From Armillaria gallica (lineage: Eukaryota; Basidiomycota; Agaricomycetes; Agaricales; Physalacriaceae): a DNA stretch of 64,000 nucleotides. Below, in pieces: positions 11,423 to 22,969 of this stretch; position 1 is the first letter of the stretch; the number at the start of each line of letters is the position of its first letter. The notes under the pieces are model-generated. The model saw only the letters and a program-made list of their open reading frames with translations. It was not told the DNA's origin and ran no database searches. The position numbers were made by a program, and so were the translations under genes. Location: positions 806,001 through 870,000 of the forward strand of contig JBANDB010000001.1 of assembly GCA_037576215.1 (NCBI GenBank), given 5' to 3'.

Positions 11423-12808
11423 TGCAATCATCTGATCCAATATCATGACTTTGGGATAGTAAGCCCATGATGTGCCAAATCATAATAATGTACACAGCAC
11501 AAGCTGCACCTGCAATGACCAACCACTGAATTAATACGAGATTACCCCTAGTGAACTCCCTCATTTGCATTTGAATGAGCTCTAGGGGCTTAGGCCATAT
11601 TCCAAAGTAAGTTATGAAAATGGAGAGGCCCAGCATTAGGAGTAGCTTCAGATTGTTCTACTCTAATACTGTTATGCCTGGACTCGGGTGGAACAAGTAA
11701 GCACTGATTGAGATAACCTCGCACTTCGGGTTGAACCTCAATAGTGGCAATACTCACAGACCATGAGTGCAAGTGGATAACGTGTAGCAGGAAGTTGAGA
11801 GAATAAGTCCGGTATGTATTAACTTAGCTCGAAGCTAGGGTACATGGCTGAGAGCTATGCTACTTATATATCGTTCAGTTCAGTTCTAATAATATACGAG
11901 TCATGCAGTTGTCGGACGATAAACGTCAGGAGACCTGTCAGTATCCAGGCAGCTGAGCTGTCGTGCGTCTGAAGCGTGGATAAGAGCTGGGTATCGTGTG
12001 GTCGATCGAGGTGCCGAGGTGCCATGATAAGATATGGTGCCGAGATGCTGAGATAAGATAAGGAAAAAGTGAAAAATCGTAACAAATACCTAGAATGATG
12101 GTTTATCATCATGCAGTTACTCATAGGCCATGCCAGGACTTCCAGATCTAGATAATCCTTGGTTCTTTTAACAATAAAAAAGTATTTGACGATTTTGACT
12201 CGCATTAATATTCATGTTAAATCATCCAAGGTAGGCAGGTAAGTAGTATTACATGGCAGTGTATACACAGTGAAAACCACACTGTCCAAAAATGAGGAAT
12301 ATGATGCAAAGAAGGATGGAACCAAGATGGAACTGGATGGCTGTTCAAAAGATTCATTCTTGTCTGATCATTTGAATTGAGTTGCTCAGGAGCATTATAC
12401 TATATTGGCACCAAAGAAGGATGTTTTATGTCCTAATCAGGTCTTGGCATCCTGGACTTCATCATCGCAGTCTCAAATTTCCACAGCCAAGTCATCAACT
12501 AATGTTTTGACAATGATACAGCAGACCTTGGGATGATTGCTCAAACATTAGATTTCATTTTATGTTTTCGCTCCCAATCTAAGATTGATGGCAGCATCTC
12601 AGCACACATGTACCTTCAACAACATTACAAATATTGAACCTGTTGCTACCGTTCAATTTGGAGATAGCTTCAATAAATGAAAGACATCTTCCAGCATCAG
12701 TTTTATTATATGCACAGGATGGAAGGTAAGAGTGTTTGTGAACATGATTAACAGTACCCTGATTTGAAGTTTGATGCCAGCTTCTTCTCAACATTGTCTT
12801 GGGCTATG

Positions 12809-13051
12809 TTTTTGTTTTCTTTTTTTGGACTCTGCATTTAATCAACCACAACTAGTACACTATCTACTAAGACGCGGTGGTGGGACCAACACTCAGGCTA
12901 CCTCCTCTGTCTTGTATCTAGTCTCTCCACTCAATACAAATTTTTTTTTTTTTTCCAAACTTGGAGTTGGTTACAATGTGTGTGGAGTGCAGCAACGGAC
13001 TTGTGAGGTGATTATTTGCCTGGGCTCAGGCAGGTGTCCACAGCCCTCTTA
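12809..13051 (-). mobile_element. A-tailed SINE-like insertion with 7-bp duplication
   Basis: The 243-bp insert is flanked by GGCTATG at 12802-12808 and 13052-13058. Copy B of the host repeat has a single uninterrupted GGCTATGTGATT at the same point (about 16108-16119). Read on the minus strand it starts TAAGAGGGCTGTGGACACC and ends in an A-rich tail, AAAAAAAGAAAACAAAAA, as expected of a retroposed short element. There is also an internal run of 15 T (plus strand) near 12942-12956. No Pol III boxes are clear, so the SINE assignment is an inference from tail plus duplication. Confidence 0.5.
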
Positions 13052-13064
13052 GGCTATGTGATTC

Positions 13065-13748
13065 CAGTGTTAGACTTAAGGGGTAGGGAAGGCTTAATAA
13101 GGGCTTAACATAACCCTTAATTAGCACCTGAAATTTTCAAAAACCTTAATTAAGGCTTAGCATGATCAGGTGATCTGGATCACAACATTAAAGTTGCACA
13201 GAAATATCTTTATAAATCTTCACCCTCTGCCTCTGCTGCATTATTATCATGCTTCCTCTGCCTAGATCTTTATAAAAGCATTACTACACAATTCCAGAGA
13301 ATGAAGAACAAGAACTACTGTAGTATTATGACTGCATGTTCACTGGGTGTTATGTGTTATGAGTTAGGTTCACCTGGACTCATGTTCAGGACTCAGTGTT
13401 ATGCATTATAGATTATGGCATAGGTTCATGTTCATGAAATGCTGGACAGAATTGTCCCAGTTGAGTCATGAATTGGTCCAAAATGTCGCTTCAGCCCATG
13501 GAGGATTGTATTTTGGACAAAGAATAAGCCTGAAACAAGTCAAGAAAATAGCTGAAAATCACACCAAAAAAAAAGAGTAAACATTGTTTGCCTAGATACT
13601 CATATAATATACTGTTATCCATACATTAATAGATTTTTGGCACCATGATGTTAAGTCCTTAATTTGACCCTTAATTAAGTCCCCTTAATAAGTATTAAGG
13701 GCTTAACTTGGATTTTGAGCCTTAATAACAGCTTAAGATCCAACACTG
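13065..13748. mobile_element. hAT-type MITE with 8-bp target duplication
   Basis: The perfect 8-bp direct repeat TGTGATTC lies at 13057-13064 and 13749-13756. The element between begins CAGTGTTAGACTTAAG and ends, read inward on the other strand, CAGTGTTGGATCTTAAG. The CAG-type termini and 8-bp duplication are the hallmarks of hAT transposons. Subterminal copies of TTAAG/CTTAATAAGG-like motifs occur in both orientations in the first and last 150 bp. At 684 bp with no transposase frame it is a non-autonomous element. Copy B at about 16108 shows the unoccupied target. Only one CpG remains inside it. Confidence 0.85.
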
Positions 13749-13770
13749 TGTGATTCTCACAGTGTGAACA

Positions 13771-15295
13771 AGGACCCCAGAGTATGCCCCATGAATCCAG
13801 ATCTTGATTTTCTCAAATTTTGGCCCAATTTGGTCTGAATTTGGTCCTAGACTCGCCCCAGAGGTCTTGATTTTGTCAGAACAGTGCTATTGAGTTTTTT
13901 TAGCCTATTTTTTGTCCAAATGAGTGTAACAAATGAAAATTTCTTCTCCTTGACATAGCATATGTGTAAGATAAAACAGAACAGAATACCATATACTAGG
14001 CCTCTAATTCAACACCTTGTCCTCATTTTCACATCCCATACTGTTTCTAATCAGGAAGCTGGACACTCCAAATGGAATTGAGGGTCCCACATCCATTCCT
14101 GCTCCATTTTGTGTGAATTTTTTTTTGTTTGAGAGCTAAATGTATTACAGAGCTGAGAGTAGATGAAATAGCAACTGAAAAGTTAAGAACCTACAGTTAG
14201 GCCACAGAATTGATTCCTTTCTGAATAGTCATAAAATACCCCAAACAGGGAAGCTGGATGGGCTCTGAAGTTGTTCAGAGGACATCAGGGGACCAATGGA
14301 TGATGTAGAATATAAAATGAATATATTTTGGATATTTTGGCATCATAAGTGGGGGCAATTGGTATTGAGGTTTGGTGTTGTTCAGTCATTCGGACCGGTC
14401 AGAAGCTGTAGGTACACACATACATACAGTAGCCATATATTCCGCACCTTGCCAGCTGTACATTTTTTCAGCCTGTACCGCAACACCAGCGCTGCACCGT
14501 CTCCATGGATTTTTGTCTGTGACCTATTTGTGTTCATTAAGTGTCCAATCTGAGGCCTGGTGAGGGCTTGGTACTCATCTAGGAGCCCAGGGTCCAGTGT
14601 CTCTCAACCTGCTAGTTTCTGGCAAACCCCCCAATCTTATACCCTTCTCCTTGCTTTCTCTGCATGCCCATGGCATAGCTACCTCATTTACCTTAACAAT
14701 TGGTTGTTGAAATCCCTCATCAAGAAGTGCATTAGAATGCAGGAAAATAACTCACTGGAGACATTTGCTGCATTTCTTTTATTCAATGGCAACTTTAGAC
14801 AGTTTCTACTTGTAAAATCAATGATACCAATTCAGAATATATTTACATGTCTTAACTCTGGGCCCATGAGTATTATAAAGTGCTGTGAACCTCATTTTTA
14901 TACTACATTTTGTACCTAAATATGTATTTCAGGTAATAAATATCAAAATGAAAGGGTAGAAATATAAAAATGGGCCCATAGATGCATCATAGATAATGCT
15001 CCTGAGGTGCTAGATGACACTGCAACAAGCCACTCATGAATCCGGTCATTGGTTGCTGAGAAAATGGTGAGTGTCCAGCTTCCATATATGTCCAGCTTCC
15101 TGATCGGGTACAGTAGTCCTTAGTCGCCCCGAGCAGCTGGCCGATCGTTTTTTCAGCTGTGTAAAGACCTCAAAATCTCCCTCAGAGAGCTTGGGTCGGT
15201 TGTGACAAATGCTGATAATGGTGGTAGGTTGCTGACAAGTAATACAAGAACTGGCATGGAATAAGCGGGGAAATGCTGGAAGCCCTCGGCAGGTA
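13771..15295. other. AT-rich non-coding stretch
   Basis: No conserved gene is seen. Part of 13765-13790 is the inverse of 15535-15560 (GGACCCCAGAGTA versus TACTCTGGGGTCC), suggesting rearranged transposon DNA. Frames such as 14296-14553 and 14560-14919 on the plus strand have no recognisable motif and lie in transposon-like sequence. CpG recovers gradually beyond 14380. Confidence 0.5.
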
Positions 15296-15299
15296 TCAT

Positions 15300-15402
15300 T
15301 TCTATCTCTCAAAGTCAAGTATTTCAGGAATGAAAAAAATATGATATAAATAGGATTCAAACCAGCAACCTGTCCCTCAACTGAGACACCAATTCACATC
15401 CG
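15300..15402 (-). mobile_element. tRNA-derived SINE head (A and B boxes)
   Basis: On the minus strand, TGGTGTCTCAGTTGAGG (15375-15391) resembles a Pol III A box. GGTTTGAATCC (15353-15363) resembles a B box, with the usual CG of the box changed to TG. The boxes are about 29 bp apart, shorter than in a functional tRNA but usual in tRNA-derived SINEs. The 3' limit is not determined; the element may run to about 15040. It sits in the CpG-poor tract. Confidence 0.4.
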
Positions 15403-15554
15403 AATGCTGATCTAGATTACTGATCTGGCCATGTTCTTGTCCGAACCATTGGAACTGGGTGTCCGTGAGTTTTCTCCGCATGGGTTCGAGGGTCAATTTG
15501 CCCAAATCCTGTCCGAATCACGATCTGGGATGTTGGTGTATACTCTGGGGTCCT

Positions 15555-16340
15555 TGTGAACAGCACCCAGTGATTGATATGGTGTCTGGAAGATCCGTCC
15601 ATGTGCATTCCAGGATTTATTGATGCTTGCATGCAGGCACGGTACTTATGTCTGATGTATCAAGATTCCCTACCAGTATCGGGCCGCGAGTCCTGCGTCA
15701 TCGTTTTCAACGGCGCCACATGTGGCTACACGTGTGCACGCCAGAACGGGTGGGGGCGGGACTGGGGGTCGTTTGGATGATGCTCGCGAGCATTATATTA
15801 TTAGCGCCGAAGAAGGATGTTTTATGTCCTAATTGGGTCTTGGCATCCTGGCCTTCATCCTCTTCACCATCGCAGTCTCAAATTTCCACAGCCAAGTCAT
15901 CTAGTTTTGACAATGAATCAATGATACAGCGGATCTTGGGATGATTTCTCAAAATTCAGAGTTCATTTTATGTTTTCTCTCCCGATCCCAGATTGATGGC
16001 GGCATCTCGGCACACCTGTACCTTCAACAACAGCACAAACATTGAACAGTATTGAACCTGTCGCTACCATTTGATTTGATGCTGGCATCTTCTCAACATC
16101 TTCTAGGGCTATGTGATTTTCACAGTGTGAACAGCGCCCAATGATTACGGTATCCTGAAGATCCGTCCGTGTGCAGTCTGAGTCTCCTATTTATATATTG
16201 AGGCACCCCGTCTGATGTATCCAAGATGTATCAGGATTCAGGTATCAGGCCTGAACTCGCACAAAACTTAGACAGAATCAACTCGGGCCGAGCAATCCGA
16301 GTTGTACCCGGCCATGTCCGAGGTTGGACAAAATACTTGC
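15555..16340. repeat. Second direct repeat around copy B
   Basis: GTGAACAGCACCCAGTGATT at 15556 recurs as GTGAACAGCGCCCAATGATT at about 16124. Both lead to GAAGATCCGTCC and, about 90 bp later, to TCTGATGTATC. This gives a direct duplication with an offset of about 570 bp. It is probably part of the same dispersed transposon family as repeat X. No coding frame is conserved between the two. Confidence 0.55.
15765..16140. repeat. Direct repeat X, copy B (insertion-free)
   Basis: This is the uninterrupted counterpart of 12365-13770 and retains CpG where copy A has CA or TG, for example GCGCCGAAG versus GCACCAAAG. It includes the single GGCTATGTGATTTTCACAG run that serves as the empty site for both the SINE-like insertion and the hAT-type element. 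No gene is present. Confidence 0.75.
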
Positions 16341-16599
16341 GCGGGTGCCCGGGAGTCACTCAGTGTCGCAATGTCAGAACTACATTGAGCAACTATTTAG
16401 TCTCGACAGCCATTCTCGCTAGATATTTCGCACCTACCGGCTTGTTATAAACCTCTAGTACCAGTACCATGCCGTTATACAACGTACAACGACTAGATGA
16501 CGTTGCTTGAGACGAGGAGGAAGATGCTTCAAGTTCCCGACAGATGAGGGTGGCTACGTGTGTATTCAGATACGATGGCAGATCCTCAGACAACAACAA

Positions 16600-19320
16600 A
16601 AAGGTAAAAGGGGCGCAATTCACAGAATTGATTTCTTTGTGAGCGAATCCCGGCGAGATGGCGGTAGTTGACATATGAATCATCGAACTTGATAACACCA
16701 CGCATTTCGCCTTCGATGCCAAGAACATTCAAAGACTGCGTCATCACGCTGACTTTCGGCTGCTTGTAAGCAGGGGTAAAGTTTGAGCTTTGCCACAGGA
16801 TGGAGAATGGACGGGAAGGCGCCTCGGCATTGCAGATATTTTGCAGACTTTGAATGCACAATTGATCAGCTTGTGAATTCAAGTATCGTTGAGAATACCA
16901 ACCTTTTCTCCTTCTCAGATATCATCGGCTAGTAGTTCGGCATCCTCCCCTTGTCGCAATCTTGCCGCTATGGAAAGTCTTCCGCAAGCGAAATGGGCCG
17001 ACATGATGTGAACTTGTTGTGAAGGCGACTGGAGTATTCGAGCAGTAGATCATACGCAAGGTCGAAAGGATGCTGTGCGAGACGAAGCGCATAGACAAGC
17101 CAGAAAGAGCGAATGCTATGATATAGAGGGGAGCATGCCTATGCTGTCGTCGGCATCATCATATGAGACGCGCGATAGTCCAACCAGTGCCGATGCCCTT
17201 GTATAATTTCATGTCCTCTACAAACATGCAGATTAGCCCAGCCAGCGCTGACCAGAGGAGAATGAGAACGAACTGTGAACATCTCGTAGGTCATCGCCCT
17301 AACATGAAGCGACTGGTCACTGCCTTGCCATCGCTGAGCAATGTAGTATTGATAGCTGAGGAGCAATAGTGGGGTTGAGGATGCCTAGCACCAAAATACT
17401 GCTTGGTTACACAACTTCATCGTGCGGCCTAGTATAATTGTGGTCCGAACGCTTCATAAGACGCAACAGATGCGACCGCTTCCAACAGTATGGTATCGGT
17501 ACCATAGTCATCAGCGTCTTTCGAATGAGAACACGAGACCATACACCAGCGTCTTCTGGTCAGGTATCCCATCGTGGATGTCGATGAATCGCCAGAACAT
17601 CAGTCCATGGAGAGAACGAGCCAATGTGGTGGAGTGGGAAGAGCGACTGTGCCCATATAGTCTGGTAACAGAATTATGAGGCCTCGGGTCAGATAATATA
17701 AGGCCAATGATGACTGACCGGCACACGATACAGTCCCAGATAAGTCGAAGGCGCTTCCACAAGAGTGATCAATAACCAAACATGATCGTCAAATCCCGCC
17801 GTATGAGCGTAATAGTCGAATGTCCATGGTACTGTAATGTCACAAATTCTTGACCGTCATGCAGATCAGTGCGCCGGCAATGACCAACAGAGCCCATGGA
17901 TGGTTCATTCTGCCTCCAGAACGCGTGATCGAATTGTAAGGAAGGTTACACAAAAATCGTGGTTGCGTGGCGCCATCTTGAAGTTGATAAGGCCGTGCTC
18001 TAGCACGCTGTTCGCGGACTGGCATCCAAGGCAACGACCTTCAAAGGTGCCCTAGGGATTGCGCCTTCGCATTGAAGTTCCAGCTCGAGCCCCGACATTT
18101 ATGCAGTTATAACATACCTCCTGATTTCTCTGTGACCACTGCTTCATCCAGGACCCTCAACATCTCTGCCATTTCGCATATATATCTGGCCTAAATCATT
18201 CTCGCAGACAGCCTTATCAGGTGGCAAAAATCGTCTCGGAGACGGCGAACTTGAAAAGGGAAGGGTCACATCCCCGATACGCATACAGCTGCTGACTCTA
18301 CGCTGAGCTGCCAGTGGAAGGGCCATGCAACGCGCAAGTAAACTGTACTTCTTGGTGATTGCCAGGTAACAAAACAGAGTCAGACCTGCTGAAGAAACGA
18401 AACCAACGTTCCGGTGCTCAAGCGCTCATTGAGAGGTTGGCAGTGATTGTGCGTCCGCAGTCATGCATGAAAGCGAGGATAGAATTGATGGGCAGGAAGG
18501 AGAAGGAAGGCAACCCGGCTACAACCCTAACCTCGACGCCACTTCAAGTTGTCGCAACGCCACCGCATCTCCGCCGGGGACTGGTTCGAGTCTAAACCTC
18601 GACTCCACTTCAAGTTGTCGCTTCTCGCAGGCGCCATCCTTGGGCGATTTCATGGCTACGCTACCGACCCTGCTGCGGTCTCTAGTCAATCGACGTACAA
18701 ACACGACAGGCCGCCTCGAATGTTCCAATGCTTTCCATCAAGGCAAAAGAATCTTTTCGCGCATGCATGAAGACAGTGGTCGTCAAAAGGCCCATGCATT
18801 TGTCGCAGGAGCACGTAGTTGGCTGGTATATGTAGCAAGGAGACGCATTCACCGATGGAAAACGACCAGTTCGCGTCCGGCACGATGTACTGCATTCTCT
18901 TTACCCTGTTTTTTCTTCTCATCGATCTTTTATTCATTTAGGTGCCATCGACAAAGATTTCCTCGCGCATTCAAGGCTCTTGAAGACCTGGGCCTGCACC
19001 TACAAACACTTGAAGCGGACAGGCGAACGTCTGGATGGGACTGGGGTTTCTGGATGCGCAACGCTACAGGTGTGTACTGCTCTCTTTCACAGCTTGTATT
19101 ACAACTTATCTTCCAAAGTCACCCAGCTCATGTATCTCTCGCAAGCATTCTATCCGACAGGTTAACCTCGGCAAATGTCATACCCTTGAACACCATTGTT
19201 ACGCTTCTTGAGCAGAGGATCACAGGCCAGATGGGTACGCTTTCTTGACTGCATACACCGATGAAGCTCATAGCATATGCAGACGACGCTAAGTGTGATA
19301 CGCCACACATAAACGTAAAT
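16600..19320. repeat. A-type block A3
   Basis: This A unit aligns with A2 from about 6690 to 9060. A decayed minus-strand region (16690-18330) lies head-to-head with the P3 remnant. It ends near 19320, before the GST locus that follows A2 and A4, and the next sequence belongs to B2. Minus-strand pieces at 17511-17762 and 17840-18034 correspond to 7466-7828 but in different frames. Confidence 0.6.
18652..19240 (+). pseudogene. P-family gene remnant P3
   Basis: The equivalent of P2. A possible start at 18652 opens MATLPTLL, but the body differs in frame from P2 and P4. The exon at 18942-19069 has the same T-rich acceptor and GTGTGT donor and encodes LKTWACTYKHLKRTGERLDG, then GTGVSGCATLQ. The following segment has VIPLNTIVTLLEQRITGQMG. 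The exon is 128 nt rather than 129, so the phase differs from P2. Confidence 0.35.
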
Positions 19321-19559
19321 TAGATACGAAAGTTACCTATTTATTTCAACATTTAATTGACTTTACTGGGATCACTAAAGCCCCTTCTGCTACCCCCATG
19401 GGGGGCGATGGAGTGCTATGTGTACCCGACAAGATGCGGTGAACGGGATGGGATATATTCAACATTACACAAATATCCAAAGCGAATTCAACAGGTGCCA
19501 GTGACTTTGTAACGAAAGAAGGTAAGGTGATAGTTACAAAATCGAGCGACATCATTCAA

Positions 19560-22500
19560 GATGGTGAAAGATTTAAAATCACAGCGGCACGAGGTCAAAC
19601 GCAGATATCGACTGGTTCCTCCACCGTAACTGGGCTGATGTGGTTTATATGAGCGTGGCAAAACAAGTGAGAAGACGACATCGCGTTTGTTTCAAGACTG
19701 TCAACATTCGGGCACATTGCTCCTTCTTGTATGAAGCGTGTCATGGTCCTTTTGTGAGGGAAGAATGCTGAACCTGAGCGTCCCTCGATTGTCCTGCTCG
19801 CAGCTCTCAGACACGAAGGAAAGCACATCGATAGACGAAACATACCAAAATAAAGAAGACAATTTGTGCGATACTGCTGCAGGTAAAGAAGGGCATCTGA
19901 TATGTCGACAGTTGGAGCCGATTAGCGTCGGATGGCTTTTCGCATACCGGCTGGGCTCAACACAGGCGCGAATGTCGGAGCACAAAAAAGTGCCGTTTGC
20001 ACAGCAGTCACCAGTAGAGGTAGTTCGCAATCACTGCCACTTTGTATTGTGATATTCAATAAAACTGTTTGATGACCTTGTTCGATACTAGATGATCAAG
20101 AGTCCTTGACTTCCCCAGGCAAGACGATGCCACCAGCATATGAGTGTGCCATGCCCAGTGACTGAAGCAGACGCGCGTAGCTCCCTGCAGGCTGTGTGTC
20201 AGATTTCAAGGATCAATTTGTGCTGAAGAAGAGGACTAACGTTGGAAGGACCGTCGGTATGAAACTAGCGCAAAGGTCTAGTCGACGAGTCTTGAGATTT
20301 GGGGCATTAGCCTGGGACCAAGGGGGCCAGATCAAGTAAAACATACCTGGACTTGTCCTCTTTAGTGCGAATTCGTCGAGCGCCTCCGAGAGTGACTTTC
20401 AGTTAGACCTCCAGAGGAAATGCTCCTCGTTTCTATCCCCTCTGCAAGGCTGGATGAGTTCAGTGACTCTATGCCAGCAAACATGACACACAAGGACACG
20501 GTTCAGCATCCTTTGACCATTAGCTTCATATCGCAACCAAGACAATGAGAGCCTTTCCATGGCAGGTGGTGCTGTCCCCAGTAAAAAATGAACGACTGCG
20601 CGAGACTAGCATCAGTGCATGTATATGCCATAAATTTCAGAACGGATGCACTGGGATGACGTTGATGAGCCTCCAGGCTCTGTACGCTCAGAATTCGCGG
20701 ATTTTGTCTGCTAATTAACGCTACTGTCCCTTCAACGGCCTTTCAGCAAACCAAAGATTGCACACACAGTGATACCACTTTTATCCTACGGCAACCACTC
20801 CTCACGCGCTTTGTTATCCATCCAATCTTGCCACGCATCATAATTGCCGTACCTCATCACGGCAAGGCACCTTCAATCGACAATCAGCCCAATACGGAAT
20901 TGACGCATCACTCAGAAGCACCTAGTTGACGCGCTCATTGATCATTTAATGAAAATGACATGATTGAAGCGAGTACCTTCCCAGCTACGGCAATTGCAGC
21001 TACGGCAACTACAGACCGTGTTTACTAAGGCTGTTACTTCGCCAAGGCTTCAAGAAAACGTTGCCCCACACGTACTCCTCAGCACGACGACTATCGCTCA
21101 GTAATCCGCAGCTAAACAGCACCTAACGATCCGTGCATCATTCAAGCAAAACCATATGGTTCGCATCCATACGCAGCAATGTCGACGAGTTGCTGTTACT
21201 TTAGAAGACCAAGGACCATATGTTACCTACGATTTTTACAAAGCCCAGGCTTTACGGCCTTACTAAGTCTCGCATATCTACTCTATTTATAAATTCGTAC
21301 TTGTAGTATAAAAACTAGTTAGAAAACGTAGTTCAAGGGCAGTTCATCTCCAGTTGACCCCAGACTACGTCAATTATCATCTCGCTCTAGTCTATTGCCA
21401 GTAAACAACGTTTATTCACCGTTCTACGGCAATATATCGTTTGTACCAGCATATTCTCGATTGCACGTCGACTCTTGAGCTCACCAGAGTTATCTCACGG
21501 TTTTAACTGTGAAGAGTCCCTCGCTACGCGCTCTTCGCTCTTAAACACTATTGGTGCATGCTCATACCGTGCCAATACGTGATCACCATGCTATACCTCA
21601 CCCCCATTATCTTTTATAGGCCGTCATCATTTCACTTTCGCACCATTGGAGTTTTTACAGTTTCACTTTCGCCATTGTTATCGTCGCCCACTTGGGTAGT
21701 CTCAGAGCAGACTTAGGATCAGTTTCCGCCAGTTTTCGTATAGTATCAGTCCCCCGAGTGGACTTGAAGGTTAGTTTGACATAGGATAGGATCGTTTCAG
21801 TACCAGACAAGTTTCGACATCGACTCAGCACCCTCGCATCGTATAGGACCAGTATCGCCACCAGTTTTTGTAGTTCCACGTTTTCTCTCGCCAGCCCACC
21901 CTCAGCACCTCGTTCCACGTTTATTTCGCCACTCGCCGTCCCCACACCGTTTTCTCATCGCCTCACTCGCCCATAGACTATTGCCAACCTTTTAGTCTAT
22001 TCTCCATCGTTCACCTCGCTCCGATAAACGTCGAGCGACGTTTTCTAGTCTCGCAGCACGTTTTCTCATACGGATTCGTGGTATTCATGTCATACCCGTT
22101 TTCGTTCCCTCTCATTTCGAGAGATCCCTACCGGCTTGAAGCCATAGCATTTAGTACTCGACTACCAAGCAGTACTACTTCGCAGACTTAAAGTCGCAGT
22201 GTATTCTTGCGTATAGAGGAATTGTTCTACTGCACGGAGGTGCCCCGAACCACTCGCACACACGATCGCCTTGATTGCCGTGCCACTACGTTAATTAACC
22301 AAGCTCATTCCGAGTTGGTGTTGCCGTTGCCACGGAAGTCTGAGGCCCATCAACGTCTCCGAGTCAGTTCGCTCATCGTGACAGTGTAAACAATGCGGGT
22401 CCTAGCTTTACGTGATGAGGAAGATTCTACCGATATCAAAAAATTAATGGTGGCAAGAGATGCATCAGCAGAAAGAGACGCACCAGTTTCAAACCTCCCG

Positions 22501-22960
22501 CCTCAGAACTCTCCGAAAGGCCTTCTCCACGATGGCACGAGGTGAGAAAATATGTCTGTGACGCATCCTGTCGACATGTATGCAGTGAAATTGGCCCGTG
22601 GAAGTATCCCGACAATTTATATGGAGGTTTGAAGGTATAGTAAGCGGTCACAGCCTTGGACTCCTGTCTGATATACCTAAGTAGAATTAGATATTTCATC
22701 ATCATGCAACTGAGGGAAGGAAGTACGTGACACGCTTTGGTGGTACCTGTAATCTTGGTCCAGGAAGTAATAGGTTCTCCCGAGAAAACGCTAGCTTTTC
22801 TTGTGCGGCAGGGGCAAATGTCGTGTAGTTGCAATGAGGGTAGAAGGAGAGGGACATTGGCATTTGCCAATACCCTTCTAGCAGCGGATTTTGATTCTAG
22901 ACCATCCCAAAATAGTCGCCACCCAGCTGTGTTCCACTCAAAAGAAGTGCAATATGTTGA
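19560..22960. repeat. B-type block B2 (left and middle parts, interrupted)
   Basis: The left part (19580-20650) matches 27060-28150 and 56800-57550. Landmarks are a GCATTTGTTTC/GCGTTTATTTC stretch, CAGCAGTCACCGGTAGAGGC-like sites and CAGCATCCTTTG. The match stops near 20690, resumes near 22345 at AACGTC...CGCTCATCGTGACAG and runs to about 22960. The downstream D and M genes expected in this position are absent; an inverted M copy (M2) lies about 1.6 kb further on. Minus-strand frames such as 22436-22870 match the equivalent part of B4 only in fragments. Confidence 0.5.
20690..22345. mobile_element. Insertion of about 1.65 kb within B2, possible LTR-type DNA
   Basis: The other B copies pass directly from the GGATGCACCGTAG region to the CGCTCATCGTGACAG region. 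Here about 1.65 kb of unrelated DNA intervenes. It has a TATTTATAAATTC/TATAAAA cluster at about 21285-21320 and repeated TTTTCTC/CGTTTTC motifs at 21900-22080, reminiscent of a solitary LTR. I found no clear terminal repeats, target duplication or retroelement frame. The minus-strand frame 21655-21945 (96 aa) is unrecognised. Confidence 0.3.
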
Positions 22961-22969
22961 TGTCCGATC

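Larger units (their letters stand above)
12365..13770. repeat. Direct repeat X, copy A (carrying nested insertions)
   Basis: This matches copy B at 15765-16140. Shared runs are GAAGGATGTTTTATGTCCTA, CAGTCTCAAATTTCCACAGC and GATTGATGGC. Copy A is interrupted three times relative to B: about 105 bp at 12661-12766, a 243-bp A-tailed insertion at 12809-13051 and a 684-bp hAT-type element at 13065-13748. After the last insertion the match resumes as TCACAGTGTGAACA at 13757 and ends near 13770. It has no coding content that I can support. It is probably part of an older transposon. Confidence 0.75.
11040..14370. other. CpG-depleted, AT-rich tract
   Basis: CpG becomes rare from about 11040. Between 13065 and 14370 I count only two CpG sites, at 13487 and 13854, whereas neighbouring blocks have several per 60 bases. 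Paralogous comparison (12365-13060 versus 15765-16140) shows CG replaced by CA or TG. No gene is supported here. Open frames such as 11382-11636 (minus) and 12771-13052 (plus) match nothing and span element junctions. Confidence 0.75.

Noticed and set aside
11382..11636. Hydrophobic 84-aa minus-strand frame
   Set aside because: It lies in CpG-depleted transposon DNA and crosses the stranded GST flank at 11349-11422. No family match is recognised.
12771..13052. 93-aa plus-strand frame
   Set aside because: It is created across the boundary of the A-tailed SINE-like insertion, so it cannot be an old gene.
10496..16500. Single large LTR retrotransposon covering the whole tract
   Set aside because: No matching long terminal repeats or reverse transcriptase frame were found. 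The tract resolves instead into several small nested elements and repeat X.
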